A stretch of DNA of 64,000 nt from assembly GCF_001758365.1 (NCBI RefSeq), contig NZ_LZFO01000001.1, positions 1 through 64,000 of the forward strand. The letters are read 5' to 3'. The notes beneath the pieces are model-generated. The model was not told the origin of the DNA. It made no database searches and worked only from the letters and a program-made list of their open reading frames with translations. Shown here in pieces: positions 28,386-38,462 of the stretch. Source of the stretch: Clostridium acetireducens DSM 10703 (GTDB lineage: Bacteria; Bacillota; Clostridia; Clostridiales; Clostridiaceae). A program made the translations under genes and the position numbers. Positions within the stretch are counted from its first letter, which is position 1, and each line of letters starts with the position of its first letter.

Positions 28386-30428
28386 ATGGATATTTATAGT
28401 GATGTAAGCTCTATAAAAGGAGTTGGTCCTAAAAAAAAAGAGTTATTAGAAAAATGTTGTATATTCAATATTTTAGATTTACTTTTATATTTTCCTAGAG
28501 ATTATGAAAATATATATTTATGTAAAGATTTAAGAAGCGGCAGTAATAATAAGGTAATTATAAAATGTAAAGTTTTAGAAATAAAAAGAGATTATAGGAC
28601 TAGAAGTGGTAAAATACTATCTACTATAATATTTTCTAATGGAGAAAATATTATAAAAGGAAAATGGTTTAATCAACCTTACATAAAAAAAAGTTTTAAA
28701 ATAAACAATAATTATACAGTTATTGGTAAAATTCAAGAATATAGGGGAGAAATAAATTTATTAAATGCTAAAGTAATAAATAATGCTTATAAGGTACAAG
28801 ATAATAGTACAAAAATTGTACCTAAGTATCCATTAAAAGCAGGATTAAAAAATAATACAATAGTAAAATTAATACAGGAAATTTTAAGTAAAGTACATAT
28901 AGAAGAAAATTTGCCTAAAGGATTAATTGATAAATATAAATTATGTTCTTTGGATAAAGCTATTAGAAATATACACAATCCATTAAATATGAAGGAATTA
29001 AGGGAAGCTAGAAAAAGGTTAAAATTTCAAGAATTATTTACATATTCTTTAAAGGTATTGATGCTTAAATATTATTTAAGAAAAAACATAAAAGGAATAT
29101 CATTCCAAATATCCTCTGAGCTAAAAATTTTAAAAAATAAATTACCTTTTTTACTTACTAAATCTCAAAGTAAAGTTATTAGAGAAATATTAATAGATGA
29201 AAAAAAACCATTTCCTATGAACAGATTAGTTCAAGGTGATGTGGGAAGTGGAAAAACTATAGTAGCTATTATAACAATGTTTAATGTAGTAAAAAATGGA
29301 TATCAAACAGTTTTAATGGCGCCTACAGAAATATTAGCCATACAACATTTTAATGAAATTAATAACATTTTAAAAGATTTTCATATAAAAGTAGAATTAT
29401 TAAGTGGAAGTACAACAGATAAAAACAAAAAAATAATAAAGCAAAATTTAAGAGAAGGTAAAATAGACATAATAGTAGGAACTCATGCTTTAATAGAAGA
29501 TGATGTAGAGTTTAAAAATTTAGGAATGGTAGTAACAGATGAGCAACACAGATTTGGAGTTTTGCAAAGAAATAAATTATTTAACAAAGGCAATAATGCA
29601 GATGTATTAGTAATGACAGCTACTCCAATTCCCAGAACATTAGCGTTATACTTATATGGCGATTTAGATGTTTCTATTATCGATGAGTTACCACCAGGAA
29701 GACAAAGTATAGAAACTAGCTATGTAAAATCTTCTGAAAAAGATAAAGTATATAGATTTGCTTTAAAACAAATAAATTTAGGAAGGCAAATATACATAGT
29801 ATGTCCTTTGGTAGAAGATAAAGAAGATACAAATTTAGTTTCAGTAGAAAATTTATATAATAGTCTAAAAGAAAAGTATTTTAGTGAAATATCTATGGCT
29901 ATTTTGCATGGTAAAATGAATGGAAAAGAAAAAAAAGAAGTAATGGATAAATTTAAAAATAATGAAATAAAAGTTTTGGTATCTACTACAGTAATAGAAG
30001 TTGGTGTAAATGTTCCTAACGCTTCTTTAATGATAATAGAAAATGCAGAAAGATTTGGATTAGCTCAACTTCATCAATTAAGAGGAAGAGTTGGAAGAGG
30101 AAAATATAAATCTTATTGCATATTAATAGCAAATATAAATACTGGCATTATAAAAAGAAGATTAGATATAATGAAAAATAGTAGTGATGGTTTTTATATT
30201 TCAGAAGAAGATTTTAAAATAAGAGGTAGTGGAGAAATATTTGGATATAAGCAACATGGAGATAAGGAATTTATATTATCTAATATAATTGAGGATATAG
30301 ATTTATTTAAATTAGCTAGTTTTGAAGCTAAAAAACTTATTCATAGTAAAAAAGAAGATGATATAATTTTAAGAGAAAAAATTTTAAAAAATGTAGAAGA
30401 AACCTCAAAATTTATTTGCTTTAATTAA
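28386..30428 (+). CDS. recG: ATP-dependent DNA helicase RecG
   Basis: The protein has 680 residues. It remodels stalled forks and Holliday junctions. An N-terminal wedge/OB domain (about 1-150) contains the helix-hairpin-like SIKGVGPKKKELL. Walker A GDVGSGKT is at 284-291, then MAPTEILA, DEQHRFGV (Walker B) and TATPIPRTLAL, and the C-terminal QLRGRVGRG and FGYKQHG motifs. AGGAG precedes the ATG. A partial terminator separates it from fakA. Confidence 0.97.
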   Translation: MDIYSDVSSIKGVGPKKKELLEKCCIFNILDLLLYFPRDYENIYLCKDLRSGSNNKVIIKCKVLEIKRDYRTRSGKILSTIIFSNGENIIKGKWFNQPYIKKSFKINNNYTVIGKIQEYRGEINLLNAKVINNAYKVQDNSTKIVPKYPLKAGLKNNTIVKLIQEILSKVHIEENLPKGLIDKYKLCSLDKAIRNIHNPLNMKELREARKRLKFQELFTYSLKVLMLKYYLRKNIKGISFQISSELKILKNKLPFLLTKSQSKVIREILIDEKKPFPMNRLVQGDVGSGKTIVAIITMFNVVKNGYQTVLMAPTEILAIQHFNEINNILKDFHIKVELLSGSTTDKNKKIIKQNLREGKIDIIVGTHALIEDDVEFKNLGMVVTDEQHRFGVLQRNKLFNKGNNADVLVMTATPIPRTLALYLYGDLDVSIIDELPPGRQSIETSYVKSSEKDKVYRFALKQINLGRQIYIVCPLVEDKEDTNLVSVENLYNSLKEKYFSEISMAILHGKMNGKEKKEVMDKFKNNEIKVLVSTTVIEVGVNVPNASLMIIENAERFGLAQLHQLRGRVGRGKYKSYCILIANINTGIIKRRLDIMKNSSDGFYISEEDFKIRGSGEIFGYKQHGDKEFILSNIIEDIDLFKLASFEAKKLIHSKKEDDIILREKILKNVEETSKFICFN

Positions 30429-30560
30429 AATATATAATTAAAGTATTAAAATATATATTATTCATTATACTGCATGTTTATAAGACATATAATTGGGCAA
30501 TATAATAGTACAAAATTAAATATAGAAAAATCAAAAAATATTTAATGGAGGTGCTTTATA
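30429..30560 (+). promoter_or_regulatory. Intergenic region before the SASP gene
   Basis: It is AT-rich. Sigma-G control is expected for SASP genes; GTTTA (30476-30480), 17 bases, CAATATA (30498-30504) is only a loose match to GHATR-N18-CATnHTA. GGAGGTG before the ATG is a strong ribosome site. Confidence 0.3.
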
Positions 30561-30779
30561 ATGAATAATAATATAGGTTCAAAAAATCAAAAAGCAGTTC
30601 CGGAAGCTATGCAAGCATTAGAACAATTTAAATATGAAGTTGCTAACGATATAGGAGTAAAAATCCCTGAAAATGGATATTGGGGTAATATGACTTCAAA
30701 AGAATGTGGTTCTGTTGGAGGACAAATGGTTAAAAGAATGGTAGAAATGGCAGAACAACAGCTTATAGATAGTCAATAA
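30561..30779 (+). CDS. Alpha/beta-type small acid-soluble spore protein
   Basis: The protein has 72 residues. The two conserved SASP blocks are present: EQFKYEVANDIGV, which contains the E-x-A site cut by the germination protease Gpr, and GNMTSKECGSVGGQMVKRMVEMAEQQL. These proteins coat spore DNA and protect it from UV and heat. The cysteine in SKECGS, where many paralogues have Ala or Asn, is unusual. It is a single-gene unit with its own terminator, between two DNA/RNA-enzyme genes. Confidence 0.95.
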   Translation: MNNNIGSKNQKAVPEAMQALEQFKYEVANDIGVKIPENGYWGNMTSKECGSVGGQMVKRMVEMAEQQLIDSQ

Positions 30780-30793
30780 TGAATAGAAAATAT

Positions 30794-30823
30794 AAAAAAA
30801 AGGAGCATTTAGCTCCTTTTTTT
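30794..30823 (+). terminator. Intrinsic terminator after the SASP gene
   Basis: AAAAAAAGGAGC and GCTCCTTTTTTT form a compact stem around ATTTA. The following bases to about 30955 show nothing further. Confidence 0.85.
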
Positions 30824-30955
30824 AATGTAAATAATATAGTTGAATTATTAATACTTTTATTTAAATTAATTTCTTTATTTAATAATGTGTTAATTTTTTA
30901 AGTAAAAGTATTTATATAATATAAATGTTAAATCTATGAATTTTTATAAATAACT

Positions 30956-30984
30956 TTGTATATTATAAATATATGTGTTAAAAT
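30956..30984 (+). promoter_or_regulatory. Sigma-A promoter of rsmD-coaD
   Basis: TTGTAT (30956-30961), 17 bases, TAAAAT (30979-30984), about 50 bases before the rsmD start. Confidence 0.5.
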
Positions 30985-31039
30985 GTAATAGAAAATAATT
31001 AGTGATAAATTTAGCATTATAAAGGAGGCAGGAGCAAAA

Positions 31040-31597
31040 ATGAGAATAATTGCAGGTCTTGCTAAAGGGAGAAAACTTTTACCCCCAGAAGGAATGGAAA
31101 CAAGACCTACATTAGATAGAGTAAAAGAATCTATATTTAATATTATTCAAACTAGAGTATATGATTCAACAGTATTGGATGTGTTTGCAGGCACTGGAAG
31201 CTTGGGATTGGAAGCAGCTAGTAGAGGAGCAAAAGAATGTTATTTAGTAGATAAAGGAACAAAAACATTTGAATTATTAAAAAAGAATGTTGAAAATTTA
31301 AAGTTTGAAAATATATGTAAGTGTTTAAATATGGATTCTTATGAAGCTTTAAAATATTTTCAAAACAATAATAAGATTTTTGATTTGATTTTTATAGATC
31401 CACCTTATTTAAAAGACATGATACCTCTAGCTATAGAAATGATTGACAAAGGGAATTTATTAGATGAAGAAGGTATAATTGTTACTAAAATAGATTCAAA
31501 AGAAGAATTATACAAAGGTACTGAAAATATAACATTAACCGATTATAGAAAATACGGAAATACAACTATTGTGTTTTATAAGCATAAGGAGGAATAA
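31040..31597 (+). CDS. rsmD: 16S rRNA (guanine-966-N2)-methyltransferase RsmD
   Basis: The protein has 185 residues. The N-terminus [18 protein letters not shown] and [15 protein letters not shown] are typical. The SAM-binding [19 protein letters not shown] is followed by the catalytic DPPYL motif of N-methyltransferases. GGAGGCAGGAG precedes the ATG. Its stop is separated from the coaD start by one base. Confidence 0.95.
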   Translation: MRIIAGLAKGRKLLPPEGMETRPTLDRVKESIFNIIQTRVYDSTVLDVFAGTGSLGLEAASRGAKECYLVDKGTKTFELLKKNVENLKFENICKCLNMDSYEALKYFQNNNKIFDLIFIDPPYLKDMIPLAIEMIDKGNLLDEEGIIVTKIDSKEELYKGTENITLTDYRKYGNTTIVFYKHKEE

Positions 31598-31598
31598 A

Positions 31599-32087
31599 AT
31601 GAAAACGGCTGTTTATCCTGGGAGTTTTGACCCTATAACTAATGGACATTTAGATATAATAATAAGATCAGCTAAGATTTTTGATGAAGTAATAGTTGCA
31701 GTACTTGTAAATCCAGATAAAAAAGGACTATTTGATATAGAAGAAAGAGTAGAATTAATAAAAAAAGTTACTAATGGAATACATAATGTAAAGGTGGAAA
31801 GTTTTAGCGGTCTATTAGTAGATTTTATGAAAACAAAAGATGCTAATATTATAATTAAAGGAATAAGAACAGTATCAGATTTTGAATATGAATTTCAAAT
31901 GTCAATAATGAATAAGAAATTAGATCCAACTATAGAAACTGTAGCTATGATGACTAATCCTAAGTATTCTTTTGTAAGTTCATCTTCTGTAAAACAGGTG
32001 GCTATTTTTGGTGGATGTATTAAAGGATTAGTTCCTGAAAACATAGAAAATAATATTATTTTAAGGGTAAATGAACAAAAAAGGTGA
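31599..32087 (+). CDS. coaD: Phosphopantetheine adenylyltransferase
   Basis: The protein has 162 residues. It makes dephospho-CoA from 4'-phosphopantetheine and [19 protein letters not shown] carries the T/HxGH nucleotidyltransferase motif, [17 protein letters not shown] is family-specific, and SSSSVKQVA binds ATP. The ATG at 31599 follows AAGGAGGA; the longer in-frame start at 31569 lies inside rsmD and lacks family similarity. The rsmD-coaD order is conserved widely. Confidence 0.96.
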   Translation: MKTAVYPGSFDPITNGHLDIIIRSAKIFDEVIVAVLVNPDKKGLFDIEERVELIKKVTNGIHNVKVESFSGLLVDFMKTKDANIIIKGIRTVSDFEYEFQMSIMNKKLDPTIETVAMMTNPKYSFVSSSSVKQVAIFGGCIKGLVPENIENNIILRVNEQKR

Positions 32088-32114
32088 TAAAAAGTAGTGA
32101 GGTAGGGAAAAGTA

Positions 32115-32639
32115 ATGAGAGTAATAAAGTTAATAGAATACCTTGTAGATATAATAGAGACTTCTAATAAAGCACCTTTTAGCGGCAAAGTAAAAGTAAA
32201 TAAAAAAGAAATTTTAAGTGTATTGGATCAAATAATTAATTCACTACCAGATGAACTTAAAAAAGCTCAATGGATTGTAGAAGAAAAAGATAGAATATTA
32301 AAGGATGCTATAAAAGAAGCGGAAATTATTAAAAATCAAAATATAGAAAAGTTAAGAAGAGAAATAGAAAATCATGATATTGCTAGGGAAGCGGTTACTA
32401 GAGCTGAGGAAATAGTTACCTCAGCTCAAAAGGATGCAAGTAATATAAGAAATGGTGCTAAAAATTATGCAGAAGAAGTAATAAATGAATTAGAAAAAGA
32501 AATAAATTCAAAAAGCAAAATAATAATTGAAAATTTTAAAAATCAAATGGATAGTTTGATTTATTCACTGGAAGAAGATTTTAATGAAACTTCTAAAATT
32601 TTAAAAAGTAATATAAATGATTTAAGAAATATGAAATAA
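32115..32639 (+). CDS. Coiled-coil protein of unknown function (ATPase subunit-like)
   Basis: The protein has 174 residues. A short N-terminal block (residues 1-45, LIEYLVDIIETSNKAPFSGKVKV) with a conserved-looking turn is followed by a long charged helix of about 110 residues rich in Glu, Lys and Ile, with no glycine-rich or catalytic motif. It resembles the coiled-coil proteins often annotated as ATPase or DivIVA-like next to coaD and ylbJ in clostridia, but I cannot assign a function. Its last 18 bases overlap the end of the convergent ylbJ gene. Confidence 0.8.
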   Translation: MRVIKLIEYLVDIIETSNKAPFSGKVKVNKKEILSVLDQIINSLPDELKKAQWIVEEKDRILKDAIKEAEIIKNQNIEKLRREIENHDIAREAVTRAEEIVTSAQKDASNIRNGAKNYAEEVINELEKEINSKSKIIIENFKNQMDSLIYSLEEDFNETSKILKSNINDLRNMK

Positions 32640-33779
32640 ATTTTTTATGTTATGTAGTATAAAAGGTAATACAATTAATATTAATAGCAAGTTTTGAAGC
32701 CAAGATATGCTTTTATAACTGGTATTTAAAGTTTGAATATATGAATTAAATATTCCAAAAGTATATAATAGCATAGTAGTAAAAGCACATATAAAACTTT
32801 GAATTAACTTTCTATAAGTATATTTTTTTATAGAAAAATTAAATTTATACGTAAAAGAATAAACTTGAGATATAATTGATATACCGCTAAAACCAATTAA
32901 AAAACTTATTATTATTAGTTTATAATATGTGTTTATGTAATTTAAAGATATTATATTACAGCCGTTTGTTATTTCTATTAATCCTAAAGAAAAACCCTCA
33001 ATTGCTTCTTTAGGTATATTTAATAGTAAACTAATATTATTTACTAGTGTATTAAATAAAAAATTATTTTTTATTATTGTATTTAATACTGAAAAAATAG
33101 TTATAAATCCACCTATAGATAAACATGTCTTTATAGAATTTTCAATACTATCCTTCAATATATTTCCTATGTTTTTATTAACAGACACTTTATTTGTAAA
33201 ATTTTTATTTATTGTACTTGTAATCTTACTTGGAAGAATTAAACCCATTATTATACAAGATATATAGTTAGAAATAAGCAATAAATATCCTAAGTAAGGA
33301 TTTTGAAGCATAGAAGTACCTACTGCACCAACAATAAATAATGGACTAGCATTTGATGCTATGTTCAATAGCCTTTCAGTAGTGTTAAAGTCTATAATTC
33401 CTTTTTCATATAAATCACAGCAATATTTTGCACCAAGAGGATATCCGCATAAGGCACTTATAATTAATACGAAGCTACATTCTTTAGGCAATCTTAAGGG
33501 TTTACAAAGTATACTACCCAAAAGTTTAGAATATATAGAAATACCATCATAAGAAATTATTATATTTGAAATTATTAAAAATGGGAATAAAGAGGGAAAT
33601 ACTTTATTAAAAAATATCTTTATTCCATTTAATGTAGAGTTTATACATATTTCAGGATTAAGTATAAAGTACAATAAAGATAATGAAAATAGTATAGTTA
33701 TAAGTATGTTTTTCTTTTTAAATAAAAAGAATATAATGCAAAATATTGAAATACACAACAAAAATATTAATATTATCAA
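32622..33779 (-). CDS. ylbJ: Sporulation integral membrane protein YlbJ
   Basis: The protein has 385 residues. Multiple hydrophobic segments run throughout, with a Gate/nucleoside-transporter-like fold; the motifs FFNKVFPSLFPFLIISN and SALCGYPLGAKYCCDLYEKG match YlbJ. In B. subtilis YlbJ is made in the mother cell under sigma-E and is needed for spore cortex formation. The possible ATT start reads as MIILIF; the true start may be this or nearby. It is tail-to-tail overlapping with the coiled-coil gene and lies downstream of tmcAL on the same strand, 67 bases away. Confidence 0.9.
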   Translation of the reverse strand: MIILIFLLCISIFCIIFFLFKKKNILITILFSLSLLYFILNPEICINSTLNGIKIFFNKVFPSLFPFLIISNIIISYDGISIYSKLLGSILCKPLRLPKECSFVLIISALCGYPLGAKYCCDLYEKGIIDFNTTERLLNIASNASPLFIVGAVGTSMLQNPYLGYLLLISNYISCIIMGLILPSKITSTINKNFTNKVSVNKNIGNILKDSIENSIKTCLSIGGFITIFSVLNTIIKNNFLFNTLVNNISLLLNIPKEAIEGFSLGLIEITNGCNIISLNYINTYYKLIIISFLIGFSGISIISQVYSFTYKFNFSIKKYTYRKLIQSFICAFTTMLLYTFGIFNSYIQTLNTSYKSISWLQNLLLILIVLPFILHNIKNLFHIS

Positions 33780-33846
33780 TTATGTTTCTCCTAATATTGC
33801 TTTAATAAATTTATATTAATGTAGTAGGTAATTTATTCTATATTAT

Positions 33847-35061
33847 TTATATAATTATAGGACTAGTTAAATAATCACTATTGGGATTAATAGCATTGTT
33901 TATTAAACTATACATTTTTGTAGATTGTATATCTAAATTTAAAATGTCATTTTTTTCTTTTGGAAGTTTAGTGTATAAAGGAATTTGGCTTTTATTTTTT
34001 ATATTTTTTAAAATAGTAGCACCTGTATTATTAAAACCTAATATTCTAGCATAAGGACAGGAAAATTTTCTTAATTCACTAGTATTGTATAAGTCAAATC
34101 CTAAAAAAAACTGACAAAGTATCCTACTTATACGAGTAAAAGTATATCTTTTACTTTTTATTGACTTTATTAAATTTTCATAAGATGAACAGTTATCTAA
34201 AAATTTGTATATTCTATTGTCTAAGCCTTCTGATATGTCAGGTAAATTTTTCAAACTATTTATTGAATTGTAGTATTTATATTTTATATAAGGAATCATT
34301 GAATCTTCAAAACAAAATTTATAACTAGAATTAATTAAATTATTAAATATAGTAAATTCGTTATTAGGTATATAATTTTTTATTTCGTTGAGATTATTAT
34401 TGTATTTTAAAAAATTTCTTATAGCAGAGGCACTGCAAAATTCTTTGGTAAAGTTTAAACTATTATAATTACTACCTATCCTTTTTATAGAAAAGGGAAC
34501 TATATTGTTTCCAAGCTTTATTATATTTTTACAATATTCAATTCCTAATATATTATTAGGAGAATTTAGTATAGTGTCTAAATTTATATTTGATTTTTTT
34601 ATATTATTAAAATAATAAATTAATGCTTTATTTCTGCAGTAAGGATAAGAAAATCCTTTATTTAAATTTTTTTTAAGGGTTTCTTTGAAAATTTCAGGTT
34701 CTTCTATTAGTATTTCAGATATTTCTTTTAAAATATTAATATTTTCAATTTCGCTTCCGAAGCATATATTATTTACTACATTTAAATTTTGTAATAAACT
34801 TATGGCACCTTGGGCAAAAAATTCAGCAGAAGATAAACTATATAAAGCTGGCAATTCTATTACAAGGTCTATACCGTTTAAAAGAGCTATTTTAGTTTTA
34901 GTCCATTTATCTATTATAGAAGGTATTCCTCTTTGTGTAAAATTACCACTTATTACAGCAATTATACCATCTGCTTTTGTGACTTTTTTTGATTTATTTA
35001 TATGGTATAAATGACCATTATGAAAAGGATTATATTCAACTATTAAACCTGTAATATTCAT
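33847..35061 (-). CDS. tmcAL: tRNA(Met) cytidine acetate ligase TmcAL (YlbM family)
   Basis: The protein has 404 residues. The N-terminus MNITGLIVEYNPFHNGHLYHI carries the HxGH nucleotidyltransferase motif, and VISGNFTQRGIPSIIDKWTK is family-specific. TmcAL uses acetate and ATP to make N4-acetylcytidine at the wobble base of elongator tRNA-Met. The start at 35061 follows GGAGG; an in-frame ATG 12 bases earlier overlaps that site. Acetate kinase, another acetate user, lies divergently upstream. Confidence 0.92.
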   Translation of the reverse strand: MNITGLIVEYNPFHNGHLYHINKSKKVTKADGIIAVISGNFTQRGIPSIIDKWTKTKIALLNGIDLVIELPALYSLSSAEFFAQGAISLLQNLNVVNNICFGSEIENINILKEISEILIEEPEIFKETLKKNLNKGFSYPYCRNKALIYYFNNIKKSNINLDTILNSPNNILGIEYCKNIIKLGNNIVPFSIKRIGSNYNSLNFTKEFCSASAIRNFLKYNNNLNEIKNYIPNNEFTIFNNLINSSYKFCFEDSMIPYIKYKYYNSINSLKNLPDISEGLDNRIYKFLDNCSSYENLIKSIKSKRYTFTRISRILCQFFLGFDLYNTSELRKFSCPYARILGFNNTGATILKNIKNKSQIPLYTKLPKEKNDILNLDIQSTKMYSLINNAINPNSDYLTSPIII

Positions 35062-35261
35062 TTTATCCTCCATTTTGTAAAAAGTATTTTTTTTATAAAT
35101 TTAATGATATAATATGTCTATATTATACTACATACTACCATATTGTTTCTTTTTTAAAAGTATATATTCAAATGTGTTATATAAATTTTTAGCAATTGGT
35201 TAAACTAGGTATATAAGATTTTAAATTTAAAAAATATAGTAATATTGAAAGGAGAATACAT

Positions 35262-36458
35262 ATGAAAATACTTGTTATAAATTGTGGGAGTTCATCTTTA
35301 AAGTACCAATTGATAAATATGAAAAATGAGGAGGTAATGGCTAAGGGGCTTGTAGAAAGAATAGGTATAGAAGGTTCTGTACTAACTCAAAAAATAAATG
35401 ATAGTAAATATGAAATTAAGCAGTATATGAAAGATCATAAAGAAGCAATAAAATTAGTTGTAGAAGCACTTACTCATGAAGAATATGGAGTTATAAAAAA
35501 TATGAATGAAATATCTGCTGTAGGACATAGAGTTGTACATGCAGGAGAAAAATATTCAAGTTCAGTTTTGATAAATGAAGATGTTATAAAAGTTTTAGAA
35601 CAGTGTGTAAAATTAGCACCTCTACATAATCCAGCAAATATAGTTGGAATTAATGTTTGTAGAGAATTAATTCCTAATATTCCTATGGTAGCTGTATTTG
35701 ATACAGCTTTTCATCAAACTTTGCCAGATTATGCTTATATATATCCTTTACCATATGAGTTATATACTAAATATGCTATAAGAAAATATGGATTTCATGG
35801 AACATCTCATAAATATGTTTCTGATGTAGCAGCACAAATGTTAGGTAAAAATAAAAAAGATTTAAAAATAATAACTTGTCATTTAGGGAATGGAGCTAGT
35901 TTGTGTGCAATAGATAAGGGAAAATCCGTAGATACTAGTATGGGTTTTACACCTCTTGAAGGATTAGCTATGGGAACTAGATGTGGTGATATAGATTCAG
36001 CTATAATTCCATTTTTAATGAAAACAGGTGAATTAACAATAGATAATGTGGATAATTTATTAAACAAAGAATCTGGGGTTTTAGGTATATCAGGAGTAAG
36101 CAGTGACTTTAGAGATATAGAAGAAGCAGCTAGTAGAGGAAATAAAAGAGCAGAACTTGCTTTAGAAGTATTTTGTTATAGAGTTAAAAAGTTTATAGGA
36201 GCTTATATAGCGGCAATGGGAGGCGTAGACTGTATAGTATTTACGGCAGGTCTTGGTGAAAATTCTCCAGAAACAAGAGAAAAAGTGTGCGAGAATTTAG
36301 AGTTTATGGGGATTAATGTAGATAAGGAAAAAAATAAAATTAGAGGAAAAGCTATGGATATTAGTTCAAAAGAATCAAGGGTAAAAGTATTTGTAATTCC
36401 TACTAATGAAGAACTTATGATAGCTAAAGAAACTAAGACAATTGTTGAAATAAAATAA
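35262..36458 (+). CDS. ackA: Acetate kinase
   Basis: The protein has 398 residues. It interconverts acetyl phosphate + ADP and acetate + ATP, the energy-yielding step of clostridial acetate fermentation. [46 protein letters not shown] and [11 protein letters not shown] are canonical. GAAAGGAG precedes the ATG. Phosphotransacetylase (pta), usually directly upstream in clostridia, is absent: 35062-35261 holds no gene or visible remnant. A loose promoter TTAGCA-N17-TATAAG lies about 60 bases upstream. Confidence 0.97.
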   Translation: MKILVINCGSSSLKYQLINMKNEEVMAKGLVERIGIEGSVLTQKINDSKYEIKQYMKDHKEAIKLVVEALTHEEYGVIKNMNEISAVGHRVVHAGEKYSSSVLINEDVIKVLEQCVKLAPLHNPANIVGINVCRELIPNIPMVAVFDTAFHQTLPDYAYIYPLPYELYTKYAIRKYGFHGTSHKYVSDVAAQMLGKNKKDLKIITCHLGNGASLCAIDKGKSVDTSMGFTPLEGLAMGTRCGDIDSAIIPFLMKTGELTIDNVDNLLNKESGVLGISGVSSDFRDIEEAASRGNKRAELALEVFCYRVKKFIGAYIAAMGGVDCIVFTAGLGENSPETREKVCENLEFMGINVDKEKNKIRGKAMDISSKESRVKVFVIPTNEELMIAKETKTIVEIK

Positions 36459-36463
36459 AAAAC

Positions 36464-36492
36464 TTGACTTTTAATCTTCATATTTATATAAT
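36464..36492 (+). promoter_or_regulatory. Near-consensus sigma-A promoter of the DUF177-rpmF unit
   Basis: TTGACT (36464-36469), 17 bases, TATAAT (36487-36492). It starts 6 bases after the ackA stop, with no terminator between. Confidence 0.7.
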
Positions 36493-36524
36493 AAATCGTG
36501 TCTAATGTATAGAGGTGAAGCATT

Positions 36525-37016
36525 ATGAAAATAGATGTACAGGATTTAGTACAAGAAAAAGTATTGAAAAAGGATATTGATTTAGAATTAAAAAAAGATA
36601 TTCTTTTTGACGGTAGTGAAAATATAAAATTTTTAGACACTATAAAATTAAAGGGCTCCGTAAGTAAAATGGGAAATTTACTACATTTAGAAGCAAAAAT
36701 TAATACTAATGTAGAATTAAGTTGTTCAAGGTGTCTTAGCAAATTTCCTTATAAAATAGATTTAAATATTGTAGAAGAGTTCTCAAATTGTAAAAAGTGT
36801 GAAGATGAAGATGTCATCTCAATAGAATGTGATGAGATAGATATCGCTGAAGTAATTATGAATAACATAATAATGGCTTTACCAATTAAGAGACTTTGTA
36901 AAGAAAATTGTAAGGGATTGTGCCAGCAGTGTGGTACAAATTTAAATTATTCTAAATGTAATTGTAAAGATGATGATGTAGACCCAAGGTTGGCCCAATT
37001 AAAAGATTTCTTTTAA
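36525..37016 (+). CDS. DUF177 (YceD-like) protein
   Basis: The protein has 163 residues. It has the YceD/DUF177 layout, with CSRCLSKF near residue 67-74 and a C-terminal cysteine-rich block (CKENCKGLCQQCGTNLNYSKC) that probably binds zinc. The family is linked by position to rpmF throughout bacteria and, in plants and bacteria, to 23S rRNA accumulation. AGAGGTG precedes the ATG. It is 21 bases before rpmF. Confidence 0.88.
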   Translation: MKIDVQDLVQEKVLKKDIDLELKKDILFDGSENIKFLDTIKLKGSVSKMGNLLHLEAKINTNVELSCSRCLSKFPYKIDLNIVEEFSNCKKCEDEDVISIECDEIDIAEVIMNNIIMALPIKRLCKENCKGLCQQCGTNLNYSKCNCKDDDVDPRLAQLKDFF

Positions 37017-37037
37017 AGAATTAAGGAGGTGTTTACT

Positions 37038-37220
37038 GTGGCAAATCCAAAGAGAAAAACTTCTAAATCAAAAAGAGATTCAAGAAGAGCTCAAACTTTT
37101 AAATTAACTTTACCTGGAGTAGTTGAATGTCCTCAATGTCATGAACCCAAGCTTGCTCATAGAGTTTGTAAGGTTTGTGGATATTATAAAGGTAAGGAAG
37201 TTATTTCAAATGAAAATTAA
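37038..37220 (+). CDS. rpmF: 50S ribosomal protein L32
   Basis: The protein has 60 residues. [19 protein letters not shown] is the L32 N-terminus, and CPQC with CKVCGYY form the zinc site. The start is GTG at 37038 with AAGGAGG 8 bases upstream; an earlier in-frame GTG at 37029 overlaps that site. Confidence 0.96.
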   Translation: MANPKRKTSKSKRDSRRAQTFKLTLPGVVECPQCHEPKLAHRVCKVCGYYKGKEVISNEN

Positions 37221-37224
37221 TTTC

Positions 37225-37256
37225 TAAAGAAAGTCATATGACTTTCTTTTATTTTT
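37225..37256 (+). terminator. Intrinsic terminator after rpmF
   Basis: AAAGAAAGTCAT (37226-37237) and ATGACTTTCTTT (37238-37249) are a perfect palindrome followed by T-rich sequence. Confidence 0.75.
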
Positions 37257-37345
37257 AATTTAAATATTGCATTTGGTAATATTTTGGTATATACTTTTGA
37301 AGTGAATTTGTAATTATTTAAATTTAGAAGGGAAGTGAGTTCCTT

Positions 37346-38356
37346 TTGATTACAGTAGCAGTTGACGGAATGGGAGGAGATTTTGCTCCAGATGCAGTAA
37401 TAGATGGATGTATACAAGCAATTAATGAAAGTAATAATTTAAGTATTATATTAACAGGTCCAGAAAAAGTACTAAAATACAAATTAAGCAAATATAAATA
37501 TAATAAAGATAGAATTGAAGTATTAGATGCAGAAGAAGTTATAAATACTAATGAGCCTCCAGTTATGGCTGTTAGAAGAAAAAAAAATTCTAGCTTAGTA
37601 AAAGCCTTAAATTGTGTAAAAGATGGAAAAGCTCAAGCAATAGTTTCTGCAGGAAGCACAGGAGCTTTAATGGCAGGAGCTACTTTTATAATAGGAAGAA
37701 TAAAGGGCATAGATAGAGTAGCATTAGCTCCAGTAATGCCTGGAAAAGATGGAGTATTTATGGTAATAGATTCAGGAGCAAATGTAGATTGCAAGTCTTC
37801 TTATTTAGTTCAATTTGCATTAATGGGCAAAATATATTTTGAAAATATATTAAAAATAACAAATCCAACTGTAGGGTTAGTTAATATAGGAGTTGAAGAA
37901 GAAAAAGGTAATGAATTAACAAAAGAAGTGTATAAATTATTAAAAGATTCAAATTTTAATTTTGTAGGGAATATAGAACCTAGAGATGTTGTAAATGGAG
38001 ATGTAAATATATTAGTATGTGATGGCTTTATTGGAAATACTATATTAAAAATGTATGAAGGTGTAGCTTCTAATATTTTTCAAATGTTAAAACAAGAAAT
38101 AATGTGTTCTTTTAAAACAAAAGTAGGTGGAGTGCTATTAAAGCCTGTTTTTAATAAATTTAAAAAGAAATTTGATTATGCAGAGTATGGCGGATCAGCT
38201 TTTTTAGGAGCTAAAGGCATATGCATAAAAGCTCATGGAAGTTCTAATGCTAAGGCATTTAAAAATGCTATAAAACAGGCAATTAATTGTTATGAAAATA
38301 AAATTATAGATAATATAGTAGAGGAATTAAGCAAAATAAATAATAATAAAATATAA
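37346..38356 (+). CDS. plsX: Phosphate acyltransferase PlsX
   Basis: The protein has 336 residues. It makes acyl phosphate from acyl-ACP for phosphatidate synthesis. [18 protein letters not shown] at the N-terminus, [12 protein letters not shown] and GANVDCK are characteristic. The start is TTG, the only start fitting the family N-terminus; the ribosome site is a weak GGGAAG. Its own promoter region is not obvious in 37257-37330. It works with acyl carrier protein, encoded next. Confidence 0.94.
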   Translation: MITVAVDGMGGDFAPDAVIDGCIQAINESNNLSIILTGPEKVLKYKLSKYKYNKDRIEVLDAEEVINTNEPPVMAVRRKKNSSLVKALNCVKDGKAQAIVSAGSTGALMAGATFIIGRIKGIDRVALAPVMPGKDGVFMVIDSGANVDCKSSYLVQFALMGKIYFENILKITNPTVGLVNIGVEEEKGNELTKEVYKLLKDSNFNFVGNIEPRDVVNGDVNILVCDGFIGNTILKMYEGVASNIFQMLKQEIMCSFKTKVGGVLLKPVFNKFKKKFDYAEYGGSAFLGAKGICIKAHGSSNAKAFKNAIKQAINCYENKIIDNIVEELSKINNNKI

Positions 38357-38395
38357 AATGGTAATAATAAAAAAATAATGATTTTATAACTTATA

Positions 38396-38424
38396 TTGAC
38401 TAAAAAAAATTAATGTAATATTAT
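38396..38424 (+). promoter_or_regulatory. Sigma-A promoter of acpP
   Basis: TTGACT (38396-38401), 17 bases, TATTAT (38419-38424). Confidence 0.65.
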
Positions 38425-38462
38425 TTATTTAGAATAATGCATTATTTTAGGAGGTGAAATCC

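Noticed and set aside
36203-36742. 179-codon minus-strand frame across the ackA-DUF177 junction
   Set aside because: It is antisense to both genes and to the strong promoter at 36464-36492.
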